NCBI RefSeq assembly: GCF_015234135.1
Contig: NZ_JADGIK010000010.1
Span: forward strand, 1-60,228
Direction: 5' to 3'
DNA: 60,228 nt
From: Faecalibacter rhinopitheci
Lineage (GTDB): Bacteria; Bacteroidota; Bacteroidia; Flavobacteriales; Weeksellaceae
The notes under the pieces were generated by a model that worked only from the letters and a program-made list of their open reading frames with translations, made no database searches and was not told where the DNA came from. The position numbers were made by a program, and so were the translations under genes. Shown piece by piece: positions 34,945-44,148 of this stretch (its first letter is position 1; every line of letters starts with the position of its first letter).

Positions 34945-37900
34945 TTATAGCATATTTATACAACTTCCTTTTTCTTCATCTTTTGTAATATTTAATGCAA
35001 TCGGAATACGCTCTTTCAATTCTTCAACGTGAGAAATAATTCCTACAATTCGGTTTTCTTTATGTAAATGGTTTAAAGTTTCAAAAACAATATTTACAGC
35101 ATCAGCATCTTGAGTACCAAATCCTTCATCAATAAAAAAGAAATTTTTACTCGCTTTAAGATTCGTTTGCACACTTTCTGCTAATGCTAATGCCAAACTC
35201 AACGAAACTTGGAACGCTTGCCCACCCGATAAAGTTTTAACACTACGCGGACGACCTTCATTCAAATAATCAATAATCTCAAATTCATGATTTTCATTGA
35301 TTTGTAAACTCAATTGATTTCTGGTCATACGATGAAAGCGTACATTCGCATTTTCGCATAATTGTTTTAAATAAATTGATGAAACATATTGTACAAAACC
35401 AGCTCCTTTAAACATATTACCAAATAATTTCAGTAATTCAGCACGTTTTTGCAACTTATTTTGCACTTCTAATATTTCTTTTTTTGCTTCGTATGCTTGA
35501 AATAAACGAGCAATTTCAGTTTTGCGATTTATCACCAACTCATTAGCATCTTTTAGCTGCGAAGTAATTTGATTAAATACAGCTTCCTGTTGTAAATAGG
35601 TTTCATCATCAAAAGAAACTTTAGCTAATTTTTGCTCTAGTTCTTGGATTGAATTATTCAATGTTTTAAACTGAATTCTGAACTCTTCCAATTGTTTTCG
35701 AAGGCTGACAATGTCTAATTTTTGATTTAATACAATTTTAACTTGTTCTAGATCCTCAATTTTCGATTGTAGTAATGCCGTTTGAATTGAATTTTCTACT
35801 TGAATGAATTCTGAATTTTGAGTTTCAATGCGAATATCAAGTAATTGTATTGTCGGTTTTTGAGCAGCCAATTTCAAATTAAAATCATTTAAATTTTGCT
35901 GTAAAATCAAATAATCTTTCTCAATTTTTAAATTAAATGCTTTGAGTTCTTTCAAATTGTTTTCAACTTCAATAACAATTAAATTTTCAAAATCTTCAAA
36001 TTTTAGAACTTTAAGATTAGATAAATTTTGCTTGATTTGTGCAGCTTTTTTTGCTTCTTCTAACTTAAATTCATCTAATGCAATTTTATATTTTTCTACA
36101 GCAGCTCTTGCTTTTTCTAAAACTTCTCGCTGAGATGAGATAAAATTATTTTTGTCCTCAATTTCTTTTTCAATCTTTAAAACTTCCTGTTTTCTTTCTT
36201 TAAAACCTTCAAAATTTGATGAATCAAAATCTTGCCATATAAACAAATTTTTATGTTCTTTTAATTGCTTATTTAACTCATCTAAAGTTCTATTTTCTTG
36301 AATGACTTGTTGTTCAATTAATTGATTTTGATAGATTAATTGCTTGATTTCCGTAAATCTATTTTGCTCTTTTTCTTGTTCCTTTTCTAATTGTAGAATT
36401 TCTTCTTTAATCTTTTCAATTTTAGATTTCACATCGTCCATTACCACAACCTGAGGATGATCTAAAGAACCACACAAGGGACATGATTCTCCATCATGTA
36501 AATTATGCGCATATTGTGCTAATTTTTGTTGTACCTCGCACTCATTTTTTTGATTTTCTAACGCATTTTTCTGCTTTACAAATACTTCTTTCAAAGCAAT
36601 AAAATCTGCTTCAAAAGTAGAAATCGTAATTTTCTCATCACTAAATCTTTTCTGAAATAATGCTATCTGCGCTTTTATTTGTTCGATTTTATGGGACTGA
36701 GCCTTGATGGAATTCTGTATGGATTCATTTTTTACAAACCAATTATCAGCTGCCATCAAAACTTGTGGATCTAATCTTTGTGATGAAATTTCCTTTAGTT
36801 GAGCAACAGAATTTCTTATTTGATCTTCAATTTGTTTTTGATTCTGCTTTACTTCTTCAACTTTAGCAATACCTTTTAAAGTTCGGGCTTTAAAATTTTT
36901 TATCTCTTCTGTATATGCTAAAATTTGAATAATCAAATTCAAATCATTTTCTTCCACTCGCTTTTCAGCTAATCCGTCAAAATCTTTTTGAATAGCTTGT
37001 ATTTGTAATGTAATGTCCTTGATTTGATTCTCAATTAAATCCCCTTGTTTCTTTTGATTTTCGAGAGAAATTTTATTTTCTTGAATTTCTTTTTCTAACT
37101 TAAATTGATCAATTAATAATTGATTAAATGCATTAAAAATTAATTCATATTGATCCAACTGAAGTTGTTCCTTATCTTTTTGTTCCTTTTGAACTTTAAT
37201 TTGTTCAAACTGTATTTTTTTAGTTTTTAAAGTTTCAAAATCACTTTTTAAAGCTTTTAAACGTTGAAAATTTTCATTTATAACATTATAATTATTTAGA
37301 ATAACTGTATAATTATCTTCTTCAACTTTTAAGTTATTTTGACTTTCCTCAATACTTTCTAATGAAATGGTTTCAAAACCTTGAAGCTTACCTTCAATTT
37401 TATTTAATTCTGCTAAATTATCTTTTGCTAAACGTGCTGCATTATCTTGCAAATCATACTTATGAAGGTTAAAAATTTCCTTCATCATTTGTGTTCTAGC
37501 AGTAGGCTTTAGTTCAATAAATTCTTTGAATTGTCCTTGAGGAATAATAATGGTACGTCTAAAATTTTCGTAGCTTAAACCAAGTATTTTTTCAGAATTA
37601 GTATGATCTAATGGTACCCATTCCTCTTTTATGTTCTCATAAAATACAACCGTAGGATTTCTAACCACATCAAATTGTTTAGAATTTCTTTTGTACTCCC
37701 GAGTTATTCTAAATAATTTATTTTCAAAATTTAAAAAATCGAATTCAACATACGATCTATTCGATTTTAAATTCATCATATTATAAGACATTTTTGTAGC
37801 ACCTAATCTATCAGAAACGCCATATAATACATATGAAATAGCTTCTAAAATGGATGATTTACCTGATCCTACAGCGCCAAAAATCCCGAATAATCCTGCA

Positions 37901-37980
37901 TCTATTAAATCATTAAAGTTGATGGTTTGTCTTTCCTGATATGAGTAAAGTCCTTCTATGGTTAGTTGAATTGGAATCAT
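34945..37980 (-). CDS. sbcC: SbcC-like exonuclease subunit (Rad50 family ATPase)
   Basis: A 1011-residue ABC-type ATPase that, with SbcD, opens DNA hairpins and trims blocked double-strand ends. Walker A GAVGSGKSSILEAI is near residue 35; two long coiled-coil arms meet at the zinc hook CPLCG (Cys500, Cys503); signature LSGGQAFQVSLSLALALAE and Walker B FFFIDEGFGTQD are at the C-terminus. Length is normal. It follows sbcD by 3 bp. The complex destroys long palindromes, which is relevant given the cruciform repeats at the left of the window. Confidence 0.96.
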   Translation of the reverse strand: MIPIQLTIEGLYSYQERQTINFNDLIDAGLFGIFGAVGSGKSSILEAISYVLYGVSDRLGATKMSYNMMNLKSNRSYVEFDFLNFENKLFRITREYKRNSKQFDVVRNPTVVFYENIKEEWVPLDHTNSEKILGLSYENFRRTIIIPQGQFKEFIELKPTARTQMMKEIFNLHKYDLQDNAARLAKDNLAELNKIEGKLQGFETISLESIEESQNNLKVEEDNYTVILNNYNVINENFQRLKALKSDFETLKTKKIQFEQIKVQKEQKDKEQLQLDQYELIFNAFNQLLIDQFKLEKEIQENKISLENQKKQGDLIENQIKDITLQIQAIQKDFDGLAEKRVEENDLNLIIQILAYTEEIKNFKARTLKGIAKVEEVKQNQKQIEDQIRNSVAQLKEISSQRLDPQVLMAADNWFVKNESIQNSIKAQSHKIEQIKAQIALFQKRFSDEKITISTFEADFIALKEVFVKQKNALENQKNECEVQQKLAQYAHNLHDGESCPLCGSLDHPQVVVMDDVKSKIEKIKEEILQLEKEQEKEQNRFTEIKQLIYQNQLIEQQVIQENRTLDELNKQLKEHKNLFIWQDFDSSNFEGFKERKQEVLKIEKEIEDKNNFISSQREVLEKARAAVEKYKIALDEFKLEEAKKAAQIKQNLSNLKVLKFEDFENLIVIEVENNLKELKAFNLKIEKDYLILQQNLNDFNLKLAAQKPTIQLLDIRIETQNSEFIQVENSIQTALLQSKIEDLEQVKIVLNQKLDIVSLRKQLEEFRIQFKTLNNSIQELEQKLAKVSFDDETYLQQEAVFNQITSQLKDANELVINRKTEIARLFQAYEAKKEILEVQNKLQKRAELLKLFGNMFKGAGFVQYVSSIYLKQLCENANVRFHRMTRNQLSLQINENHEFEIIDYLNEGRPRSVKTLSGGQAFQVSLSLALALAESVQTNLKASKNFFFIDEGFGTQDADAVNIVFETLNHLHKENRIVGIISHVEELKERIPIALNITKDEEKGSCINML

Positions 37981-37983
37981 GGT

Positions 37984-39189
37984 CTATGCATTTAGAATTT
38001 CGTTAAACAAATCTATTATTTCATCATTTGGCTCTTGATTAGCATTTTTAGTTTTAAAATAATCTTTGAATAAATCTTTTATGTCTTGGTTAAGATTAAT
38101 CTCTTTATAAACTACTTCGTCATTTGCCTGATTTTTCACCTTAGGAATTAAATGAATAATACCGTCATGAGATTGATAAATTAATTTACGATCTTCAGCT
38201 TTTAAAAAGGAATCACTTTCTAGGGTTAATTCTACTAATGAATTTGGGTTCTCTCGCAGCCAATCTACTGCATTATTAACCTCATCAAAAGTTTTACGTA
38301 ATAATGGACGACCGCTTACTAAAGCAACTTTCTCCCATTTAATGGTTTGATTTGGTTCTGCATGAATAATGGATACATATTTTGTTTGTCCAGCTTCGCT
38401 AAAACTGTAACATAAAGGCGACGAAGAATAAACGACTGGTTGTTGATCTGTTCCAATATTGTTATACGCGTGTAAATGTCCTAGAGCAGTATATTGGATT
38501 TGTGAAGGTATACAATCAGAATATACCATATCCGCATTTCCTATTTTTATTGGTTTTTCACCTTCTGGCTCATCTAATAACTCTGCATCTCTTTTATTCA
38601 TATACAAATGAGAAATTAAGATATTTACACCATTTGTATCACAGTATGCATCGGCAAGTGAAGTCCATTTTTCTTTTAAAACACGATTTAATTCTCCCTC
38701 TTTCTCTTCCCCAAAAAATTGCTTTAATCGTATTTCGTTTGCGTAAGCAGTATGTATAATTCTTATAGGAAAAGGAGTAGATTTAAGATTAATTTCTAAA
38801 AATCCTTCATCAGAATTTTTAATTTTAAATCCCTCCAATTCAAATGGTGTAACAATGGCATTTGGGTGACCAATTAAGATTATCCCACATTCGCGTGCCA
38901 AAGGAAATGGAGCATCAATACGATCAGGAGAATCATGATTACCACCTATAGCAATTACTGGACGCTGTCCATTATTTGAAAGTTGTTTTAACGTTTTATA
39001 AAATAATTCTACCGCCTCTACGCTTGGATTAAATGTATCGAATAAATCTCCGGCAATTAATACTACATCTACATCTTGCTCATTCGCAATCTGCACAATT
39101 TCTTTCATTACTTCAATTTGTTCTGGAAGCCTTGAGAAACTATCCAATCGTTTACCTAAATGCCAATCGGCTGTATGTAGAATTTTCAT
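37984..39189 (-). CDS. sbcD: SbcD-like exonuclease subunit (Mre11 family)
   Basis: A 401-residue metallophosphoesterase, the nuclease partner of SbcC. Metal-binding motifs appear in order: HTADWHLGK at residues 5-13, IAGDLFD, GGNHDSPDR, ILISHLYM and YTALGHLHAY. It begins MKILHTADWHLG. The gene lies between a 51-residue basic ORF (5 bp upstream) and sbcC (3 bp downstream). Confidence 0.96.
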   Translation of the reverse strand: MKILHTADWHLGKRLDSFSRLPEQIEVMKEIVQIANEQDVDVVLIAGDLFDTFNPSVEAVELFYKTLKQLSNNGQRPVIAIGGNHDSPDRIDAPFPLARECGIILIGHPNAIVTPFELEGFKIKNSDEGFLEINLKSTPFPIRIIHTAYANEIRLKQFFGEEKEGELNRVLKEKWTSLADAYCDTNGVNILISHLYMNKRDAELLDEPEGEKPIKIGNADMVYSDCIPSQIQYTALGHLHAYNNIGTDQQPVVYSSSPLCYSFSEAGQTKYVSIIHAEPNQTIKWEKVALVSGRPLLRKTFDEVNNAVDWLRENPNSLVELTLESDSFLKAEDRKLIYQSHDGIIHLIPKVKNQANDEVVYKEINLNQDIKDLFKDYFKTKNANQEPNDEIIDLFNEILNA

Positions 39190-39194
39190 TTATT

Positions 39195-39350
39195 TTATTC
39201 TGGTTTTTCGAGTTTATTTTTTTCGTTAAAAAGTCGGTTAATTTCTTTTAGTCTCGCTTTGCGCTCAGATTCTTCTTCTTTAACTTTTCTTCTTTTTTGC
39301 GCTTTTTTTGCTTTAACTGCTTTCTTATTTGCATCAGTATTTCTACTCAT
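39195..39350 (-). CDS. Small basic coiled-coil ORF preceding sbcDC, 51 aa
   Basis: A short frame from the ATG at 39350 to the TAA at 39195 encodes MSRNTDANKKAVKAKKAQKR, then a Lys/Glu-rich helix (KVKEEESERKARLKEINRLF). It is strongly charged with no Cys, Trp or Tyr, and would fold as one long helix. It ends 5 bp before sbcD on the same strand and is the only frame explaining that space, so it is probably translated with sbcDC. I recognise no family. Confidence 0.6.
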   Translation of the reverse strand: MSRNTDANKKAVKAKKAQKRRKVKEEESERKARLKEINRLFNEKNKLEKPE

Positions 39351-39723
39351 TATTGTAAATTTATATTATTAAAATGCCAAACGATGACGCTTCTCAGTGT
39401 ATTTATACGAATAAGACTATAAATTTATTAGAATAGACTTAATTATATTTTTCATGAAAATCTTATCGATTTGCAAAGTTACGACATTAGTATCATGATT
39501 TATTTGATAAATAAACTTAAGATGGGTTAAGAAACAGAGATTTTTAGTGCTCGCTTAATGCTATATTGATTTAAAAAAAGATTAATTTTTAATGAATTGA
39601 ATTTTTTAAATCAACTTTTTTATAAAAGTTTGTTTAAAATATCTAATTTTATGTTGGTTAATGAATTTAATTTCATTAAATTAGAATCATATAATAGAAT
39701 CTATTAACTTAAATTTTTAATTT
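39351..39723. other. AT-rich intergenic spacer between the sbcDC unit and the THX gene
   Basis: No gene is visible. The segment carries the probable -7 box of the sbcDC unit (39474-39481) and, by position, should carry the promoter of the THX gene, which I could not define. No repeat or RNA gene was recognised. Confidence 0.5.
39474..39481 (-). promoter_or_regulatory. Probable -7 box of the small ORF-sbcD-sbcC unit
   Basis: On the minus strand TAACTTTG followed by C matches the flavobacterial -7 consensus, about 124 bp before the ATG at 39350. The -33 element is not clear. Confidence 0.4.
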
Positions 39724-39852
39724 ATGGGAAAGGGCGATAGAAAGTCTAAAAGAGGAAAAATTATTAAAGGCTCTTACGGTGTAAAACGTCCACGTAAAAA
39801 ATATTATTACGAAGATGTATCTACAGAGAAAGAAGATACAAAAGCCAAATAA
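39724..39852 (+). CDS. Small ribosomal subunit protein bTHX
   Basis: A 42-residue, very basic protein: MGKGDRKSKRGKIIKGSYGV then KRPRKK, matching the conserved THX core (GKGDxKTxRGKIxxGSYGxxRP). THX binds the head of the 30S subunit in Thermus, Bacteroidota and chloroplasts. A C-terminal acidic tail (YYYEDVSTEKED) extends beyond the core. It is a single gene followed by a terminator. Confidence 0.92.
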   Translation: MGKGDRKSKRGKIIKGSYGVKRPRKKYYYEDVSTEKEDTKAK

Positions 39853-39861
39853 TAATTTATG

Positions 39862-39899
39862 AAAGCTGAAAATCAAACCAACGATTTTCAGCTTTTATT
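39862..39899 (+). terminator. Terminator of the THX gene
   Basis: AAAGCTGAAAATC (39862-39874) and GATTTTCAGCTTT (39883-39895) form a 13-bp stem followed by T-rich sequence. Confidence 0.75.
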
Positions 39900-40015
39900 T
39901 TTATTCTTAATTGATATTACTTACGATGAATCTACAATTTTAAGGATATTTTCGACAAATTATAGAATACATTTAGTTATCTGTGCTATTGCGCTTTTAT
40001 TAGATAATACTTCTT

Positions 40016-40588
40016 CTAAAATCTATATCCTACTGATGCTTGAAAAACTTGATGATTCATTTTATAATTTGAACTTTCTAAATCATTAAAGTTAGATAGT
40101 CCAAAAGCATAGCGTAAAGAAGCAAAAATATTGATAGGAAATCGATAAGATAAACCTACAGGAATTGAAAAATCGACACCTTTTGTTTCGTCTTTATAAT
40201 CTATGGTTTGTCCATTTATCTTATCTTCAGATTTAGTTAAAAATCCTATTTGAGGTCCAGCTTCGACTGAAAAACCATCTATAAAATAATATTTTACTAA
40301 AATTGGTACATTGACATAATCAATATTACTTTCACGATTTGAATTAAATTTTGCTCCTTGAGCGGAATATAAAACTTCTGGCTGAAGAGAGAATTGATCT
40401 GAAAGAGCTACCTCAACAAGCAATCCTACATGGAAAGCACTTAAAGTTTTAGAATTGTCTACATCTCCTCCAATATTAGCTGCATTGTAACCTGCTTTTA
40501 TACCGTAATGTAATGTTTGTGCTTGTATTGATGTGGATAAAATTCCTATCATCAAAATCATAAAATTGTATAATTTTCTCATATTCAA
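40016..40588 (-). CDS. Outer membrane beta-barrel protein (OmpW/porin-like), 190 aa
   Basis: Signal peptide 1-23 ends SIQAQ. The rest is an eight-stranded-barrel type sequence with repeated amphipathic strands, for example LHYGIKAGYNAANIGG, FSLQPEVLYSAQGAKF, VNVPILVKYYF and a terminal QVFQASVGYRF ending in Phe, as needed for barrel insertion. This is the PorT/OMP beta-brl family common in Bacteroidota. Role is structural or unknown. Single gene. Confidence 0.88.
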   Translation of the reverse strand: MNMRKLYNFMILMIGILSTSIQAQTLHYGIKAGYNAANIGGDVDNSKTLSAFHVGLLVEVALSDQFSLQPEVLYSAQGAKFNSNRESNIDYVNVPILVKYYFIDGFSVEAGPQIGFLTKSEDKINGQTIDYKDETKGVDFSIPVGLSYRFPINIFASLRYAFGLSNFNDLESSNYKMNHQVFQASVGYRF

Positions 40589-40640
40589 TGTTTTAATTTA
40601 CTTTAAAAATACGGAATTAAATTATAACCACTGAAAAAAA

Positions 40641-40669
40641 AATCCCTTTAGCAATATGCTAAAGGGATT
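40641..40669 (-). terminator. Terminator of the permease-CBS-lptB unit
   Basis: AATCCCTTTAGCA (40641-40653) and TGCTAAAGGGATT (40657-40669), followed on the minus strand by a T run, lie 24 bp past the lptB stop. Confidence 0.85.
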
Positions 40670-40692
40670 AAAATATAAATTCTATTCTTTTC

Positions 40693-41427
40693 CTAAATCT
40701 GTTGATACGTAAAGTTTTCACCTAGATAAACACGACGCACATCAGGATCATTAGCTAATTGCTCCGGCGAACCTTCTTTTAAGATTTTACCTTCGAACAT
40801 AATGTATGTTTTGTCTGTAATAGCTAAAGTTTGTGAAACGTTGTGATCGGTAATTAAGATTCCGATATTTTTATCCTTTAACGAACGTACAATTTTTTGA
40901 ATATCCTCCACCGCAATAGGGTCAACCCCTGCGAAAGGTTCATCCAATAAAATAAAATTAGGTTCTGTAGCCAGACATCGTGCAATTTCGCAACGACGAC
41001 GCTCACCACCTGATAATAAATCTCCACGATTATGACGTACGTGTTCTAGTGAAAATTCTTCAATTAAAGCATCAACTTTAAGTTGTTGTTCTTTCTTCGA
41101 GTATTTGGTAAATTGTAGAACAGATTTAATGTTATCTTCCACAGAAAGTTTTCTAAAAATAGACGCTTCTTGTGCTAAATATCCGATTCCTTTCTGTGCG
41201 CGTTTGTACATTGGATCCTTAGTAATATCCAAATTATTAAGCGATACTTTTCCTTGTGTAGCTGAAACTAGACCAACTATCATATAAAACGAAGTTGTTT
41301 TACCAGCACCATTTGGTCCTAGTAATCCAATAATTTCACCTTGCTCTACTTGGAAGGATACCCCTTTTACGACGTGTTTTTTACCGTAATCTTTTATTAA
41401 ATTCTCTCCTTTTAATACAATTCCCAT
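40693..41427 (-). CDS. lptB: LPS export ABC transporter ATP-binding protein LptB
   Basis: A 244-residue ATPase powering transfer of lipopolysaccharide from the inner membrane through the Lpt bridge. Walker A GLLGPNGAGKTTSFYMIVGL, Q-loop GIGYLAQEASIF, signature LLSGGERRRCEIARCLA and Walker B FILLDEPFAGVDP followed by the switch His in LITDHNV are typical of LptB. It is third in a minus-strand series after the LolE-like permease and a CBS gene; LptF/G are not in this window. Confidence 0.93.
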   Translation of the reverse strand: MGIVLKGENLIKDYGKKHVVKGVSFQVEQGEIIGLLGPNGAGKTTSFYMIVGLVSATQGKVSLNNLDITKDPMYKRAQKGIGYLAQEASIFRKLSVEDNIKSVLQFTKYSKKEQQLKVDALIEEFSLEHVRHNRGDLLSGGERRRCEIARCLATEPNFILLDEPFAGVDPIAVEDIQKIVRSLKDKNIGILITDHNVSQTLAITDKTYIMFEGKILKEGSPEQLANDPDVRRVYLGENFTYQQI

Positions 41428-41450
41428 ATCGATATAAAGATCGGTTTTTA

Positions 41451-42812
41451 TTATTTAATCGAATTGATAATATCGTACTTAGTAATGATATTTAATTTAC
41501 CATCTTCTAATTCGATTAATACCGCTTGATTTTCTTTAGTGATTAATTTAGATACTTCTTCAATAGACGCACTTGCTTTTACGATTGGATAAGGTTTACC
41601 CATAATTTCGCGAATTGGTTTTTCAGCCATGTTTGGATCTTGCATAAATGCTTGAAAAAGATCTGACTCATCTAAAGACCCCACAAATCCTGTAATATCT
41701 CTTACTGGAATTTGAGAAATTTTAAATCGACGCATACGATCGATTGCATGAGAAACTAATTCTTCTGTACGTGCGATAACTAATGGTTTGTCTACATGCT
41801 CTTGAATTAAATCTACAGCAGTTTTTACTTCTTCTTCTAAGTAACCTCTATCACGCATCCAATCATCATTAAAGATTTTACCTACGTAACGAGAACCTGA
41901 ATCATGGAACAATACAACAACTACATCGTCTGGTCCAAATTCATCTTTCATTTGTAATAACCCTTTTATCGCAGAACCAGAAGACATACCTACGAATAAT
42001 CCTTCTTCTAATGCTAAACGACGTGTATATACCGCTGCATCTTTATCTGTCACCTTTGTAAAACCATCGATTACATCAAAATCAACATTTTCTGGTAAAA
42101 TATCTTCCCCGATACCCTCAGTTACGTAAGAATATACTTCATTTTCATCAAAGATTCCTGTTTCTTTATATTTTTTAAAAACAGAACCATATGTATCAAC
42201 TCCCCAAATTTTAATATTTGGATTTTTTTCTTTTAAGTACTTTCCAACACCAGAGATAGTTCCTCCTGTTCCTACACCTACGATAAAATGAGTAACTTTA
42301 CCTTCTGTTTGTTCCCAAATTTCTGGACCAGTTTGTTCGTAGTTTGCTTGTGCATTCGATGGATTATCATATTGATTAACGTACCATCCGTTTGGTGTTT
42401 CTTCTGCTAAACGCTTAGAAACAGAATAATAAGAACGTGGATCTGTTGGCTCAACATCTGTTGGACAAACAACAACTTTCGCACCTACCGCACGTAAGAT
42501 ATCCATTTTCTCTTTAGATTGCTTATCTGTAATTACACAAATTAATTTGTAACCTTTGATAACAGCAGCTAAAGCTAATCCCATTCCTGTATTACCTGAA
42601 GTACCTTCGATAATTGTTCCTCCTGGTACTAAACGTCCATCTTTCTCAGCATCTTCAACCATTTTTAATGCCATTCTATCTTTACAAGAATGTCCAGGGT
42701 TAAAGTATTCAACTTTTGCTAAAACTGTACATGGTAAATCTTTAGTAATGTGATTAATTTTAACTAAAGGTGTATTACCAATCGTTTCTAATATATTATT
42801 TGCGTATTTCAT
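41451..42812 (-). CDS. PLP-dependent cystathionine beta-synthase-like enzyme
   Basis: A 453-residue fold type II PLP enzyme with a C-terminal pair of CBS domains. It starts LETIGNTPLVKINHIT; Lys44 in NPGHSCKDRMALK is the PLP lysine and EGTSGNTGMGLA binds the substrate carboxylate, with the PLP phosphate loop GVGTGGTISG. CBS domains (about 330-453) regulate by nucleotide binding in the family. It could be cystathionine beta-synthase or a CBS-bearing cysteine synthase; the CBS pair favours the former. Neighbours give no decisive context. Confidence 0.9.
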   Translation of the reverse strand: MKYANNILETIGNTPLVKINHITKDLPCTVLAKVEYFNPGHSCKDRMALKMVEDAEKDGRLVPGGTIIEGTSGNTGMGLALAAVIKGYKLICVITDKQSKEKMDILRAVGAKVVVCPTDVEPTDPRSYYSVSKRLAEETPNGWYVNQYDNPSNAQANYEQTGPEIWEQTEGKVTHFIVGVGTGGTISGVGKYLKEKNPNIKIWGVDTYGSVFKKYKETGIFDENEVYSYVTEGIGEDILPENVDFDVIDGFTKVTDKDAAVYTRRLALEEGLFVGMSSGSAIKGLLQMKDEFGPDDVVVVLFHDSGSRYVGKIFNDDWMRDRGYLEEEVKTAVDLIQEHVDKPLVIARTEELVSHAIDRMRRFKISQIPVRDITGFVGSLDESDLFQAFMQDPNMAEKPIREIMGKPYPIVKASASIEEVSKLITKENQAVLIELEDGKLNIITKYDIINSIK

Positions 42813-42837
42813 TTTAATACTTTTTTTTTATAAATCT

Positions 42838-44067
42838 TTATCTAAAATTAATGGCTTTAGAAGGTGTAATTTTAGAAATCATGTATGATGGCAAAAGTAA
42901 TACAATTGCACAAACTAATAAAGCCCCTGCATTTAATATAACAATCATTTTAACATCTAAATATACTGGTGCAACTGATATATAATAATTTTCAGCAGGT
43001 AATGTAATTATCTTAAAATATTTCTGAATTAATAATAATCCAATACCTATTACATTTCCTGCTAACAATCCAGGCATCATAATAAATAAGGCATAATTAA
43101 TAAAAAGCCTTCTAACACTCCAATTTGTAGCGCCAAAAGCTTTTAATAAACCGATTGAGTTAGTGCGTTCTAATATTAATATTAATAAAACCATTACCAT
43201 ATTAATTACAACTACAAATAACATTACAACTAAAATTATGGTAATATTTTTATCAAAAATTGCAATCCATTCATTTATTTGAGCAAATGAATCAGATGCA
43301 GATTCAGACAATAAGTTGTATGGTATATTTTGTGCAACTTTTGCAGATACCATCTCTATGTCATCTATATTTTTTACAAATAACTCAAATCCTCCAATTG
43401 TTGTACTATCCCACTTATTCAGATTTTGAATATGTTTAATATCCCCAATCATTACAATATCATCAAAGTTTTTGATGTCAGATTTATAAATCCCACGAAC
43501 ATTAAATCTTCTGTATACAGGATTACTTTCATCTCTAATAAAGTACATCACAAACGAACTATCTACATCCAATTTTAGTTCATCTGCAACTTTCTTAGAT
43601 AATACAACATCATCTACAAGAGAATCATTATTAATTCTTGGAAAATGACCTTTTATTAAAAAGTTTTTAAATCTAGTAGAATCATAATCAGTCCCTACAC
43701 CTTTAAAAACTACGCCACTAAAATTTTCCGCTGTACGGATAACACCACTTTTATTTGCAATTGCTTGGACGTGGACAATATCTTCAACATTTTTAAAATT
43801 GGGATAAAAAGCTTGTTTTATAGATATAGAATCTGAGCTCAATGAATTATTACTATTATAATTTCGGATGGTAATATGACCATTGAAATCTGCTAATTTA
43901 TTTTTGATTGCTTGTCGTGCACCTACTCCAGTGGAAAAAGTGACTAACGATACAATAATTCCTAAAGCTACAGCAACCTGTGCAATACGTATAATAATAC
44001 TTGATAAGTTATTTTTAGTATTTTTACCAAGTGCAATTTTTTTAGAAAACCACCAAGAAAAGTTCAA
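42838..44067 (-). CDS. ABC transporter permease, LolE/FtsX type
   Basis: A 409-residue inner-membrane permease with one N-terminal membrane helix (IRIAQVAVALGIIVSLVTF), a ~200-residue periplasmic domain, and three C-terminal helices (IILVVMLFVVVINMVMVLLI; LFIMMPGLLAGNVIGIGLLL; IVILNAGALLVCAIVLLLPS). The opening FSWWFSKKIALGK is typical of Bacteroidota LolE-like proteins, which extract lipoproteins for transport to the outer membrane. A matching ATPase is not adjacent. It precedes the CBS gene by 25 bp. Confidence 0.88.
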   Translation of the reverse strand: MNFSWWFSKKIALGKNTKNNLSSIIIRIAQVAVALGIIVSLVTFSTGVGARQAIKNKLADFNGHITIRNYNSNNSLSSDSISIKQAFYPNFKNVEDIVHVQAIANKSGVIRTAENFSGVVFKGVGTDYDSTRFKNFLIKGHFPRINNDSLVDDVVLSKKVADELKLDVDSSFVMYFIRDESNPVYRRFNVRGIYKSDIKNFDDIVMIGDIKHIQNLNKWDSTTIGGFELFVKNIDDIEMVSAKVAQNIPYNLLSESASDSFAQINEWIAIFDKNITIILVVMLFVVVINMVMVLLILILERTNSIGLLKAFGATNWSVRRLFINYALFIMMPGLLAGNVIGIGLLLIQKYFKIITLPAENYYISVAPVYLDVKMIVILNAGALLVCAIVLLLPSYMISKITPSKAINFR

Positions 44068-44148
44068 ATTATTTTTTTTTACAATGATACAATACGATTA
44101 AATTAATAAATCGTCTTTGTTTCAACCCATGATAACTCAATTACCACC

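Noticed and set aside
39853-40089. Plus-strand 76-codon frame after the THX gene
   Set aside because: It starts inside the THX terminator hairpin and ends antisense to the beta-barrel gene.
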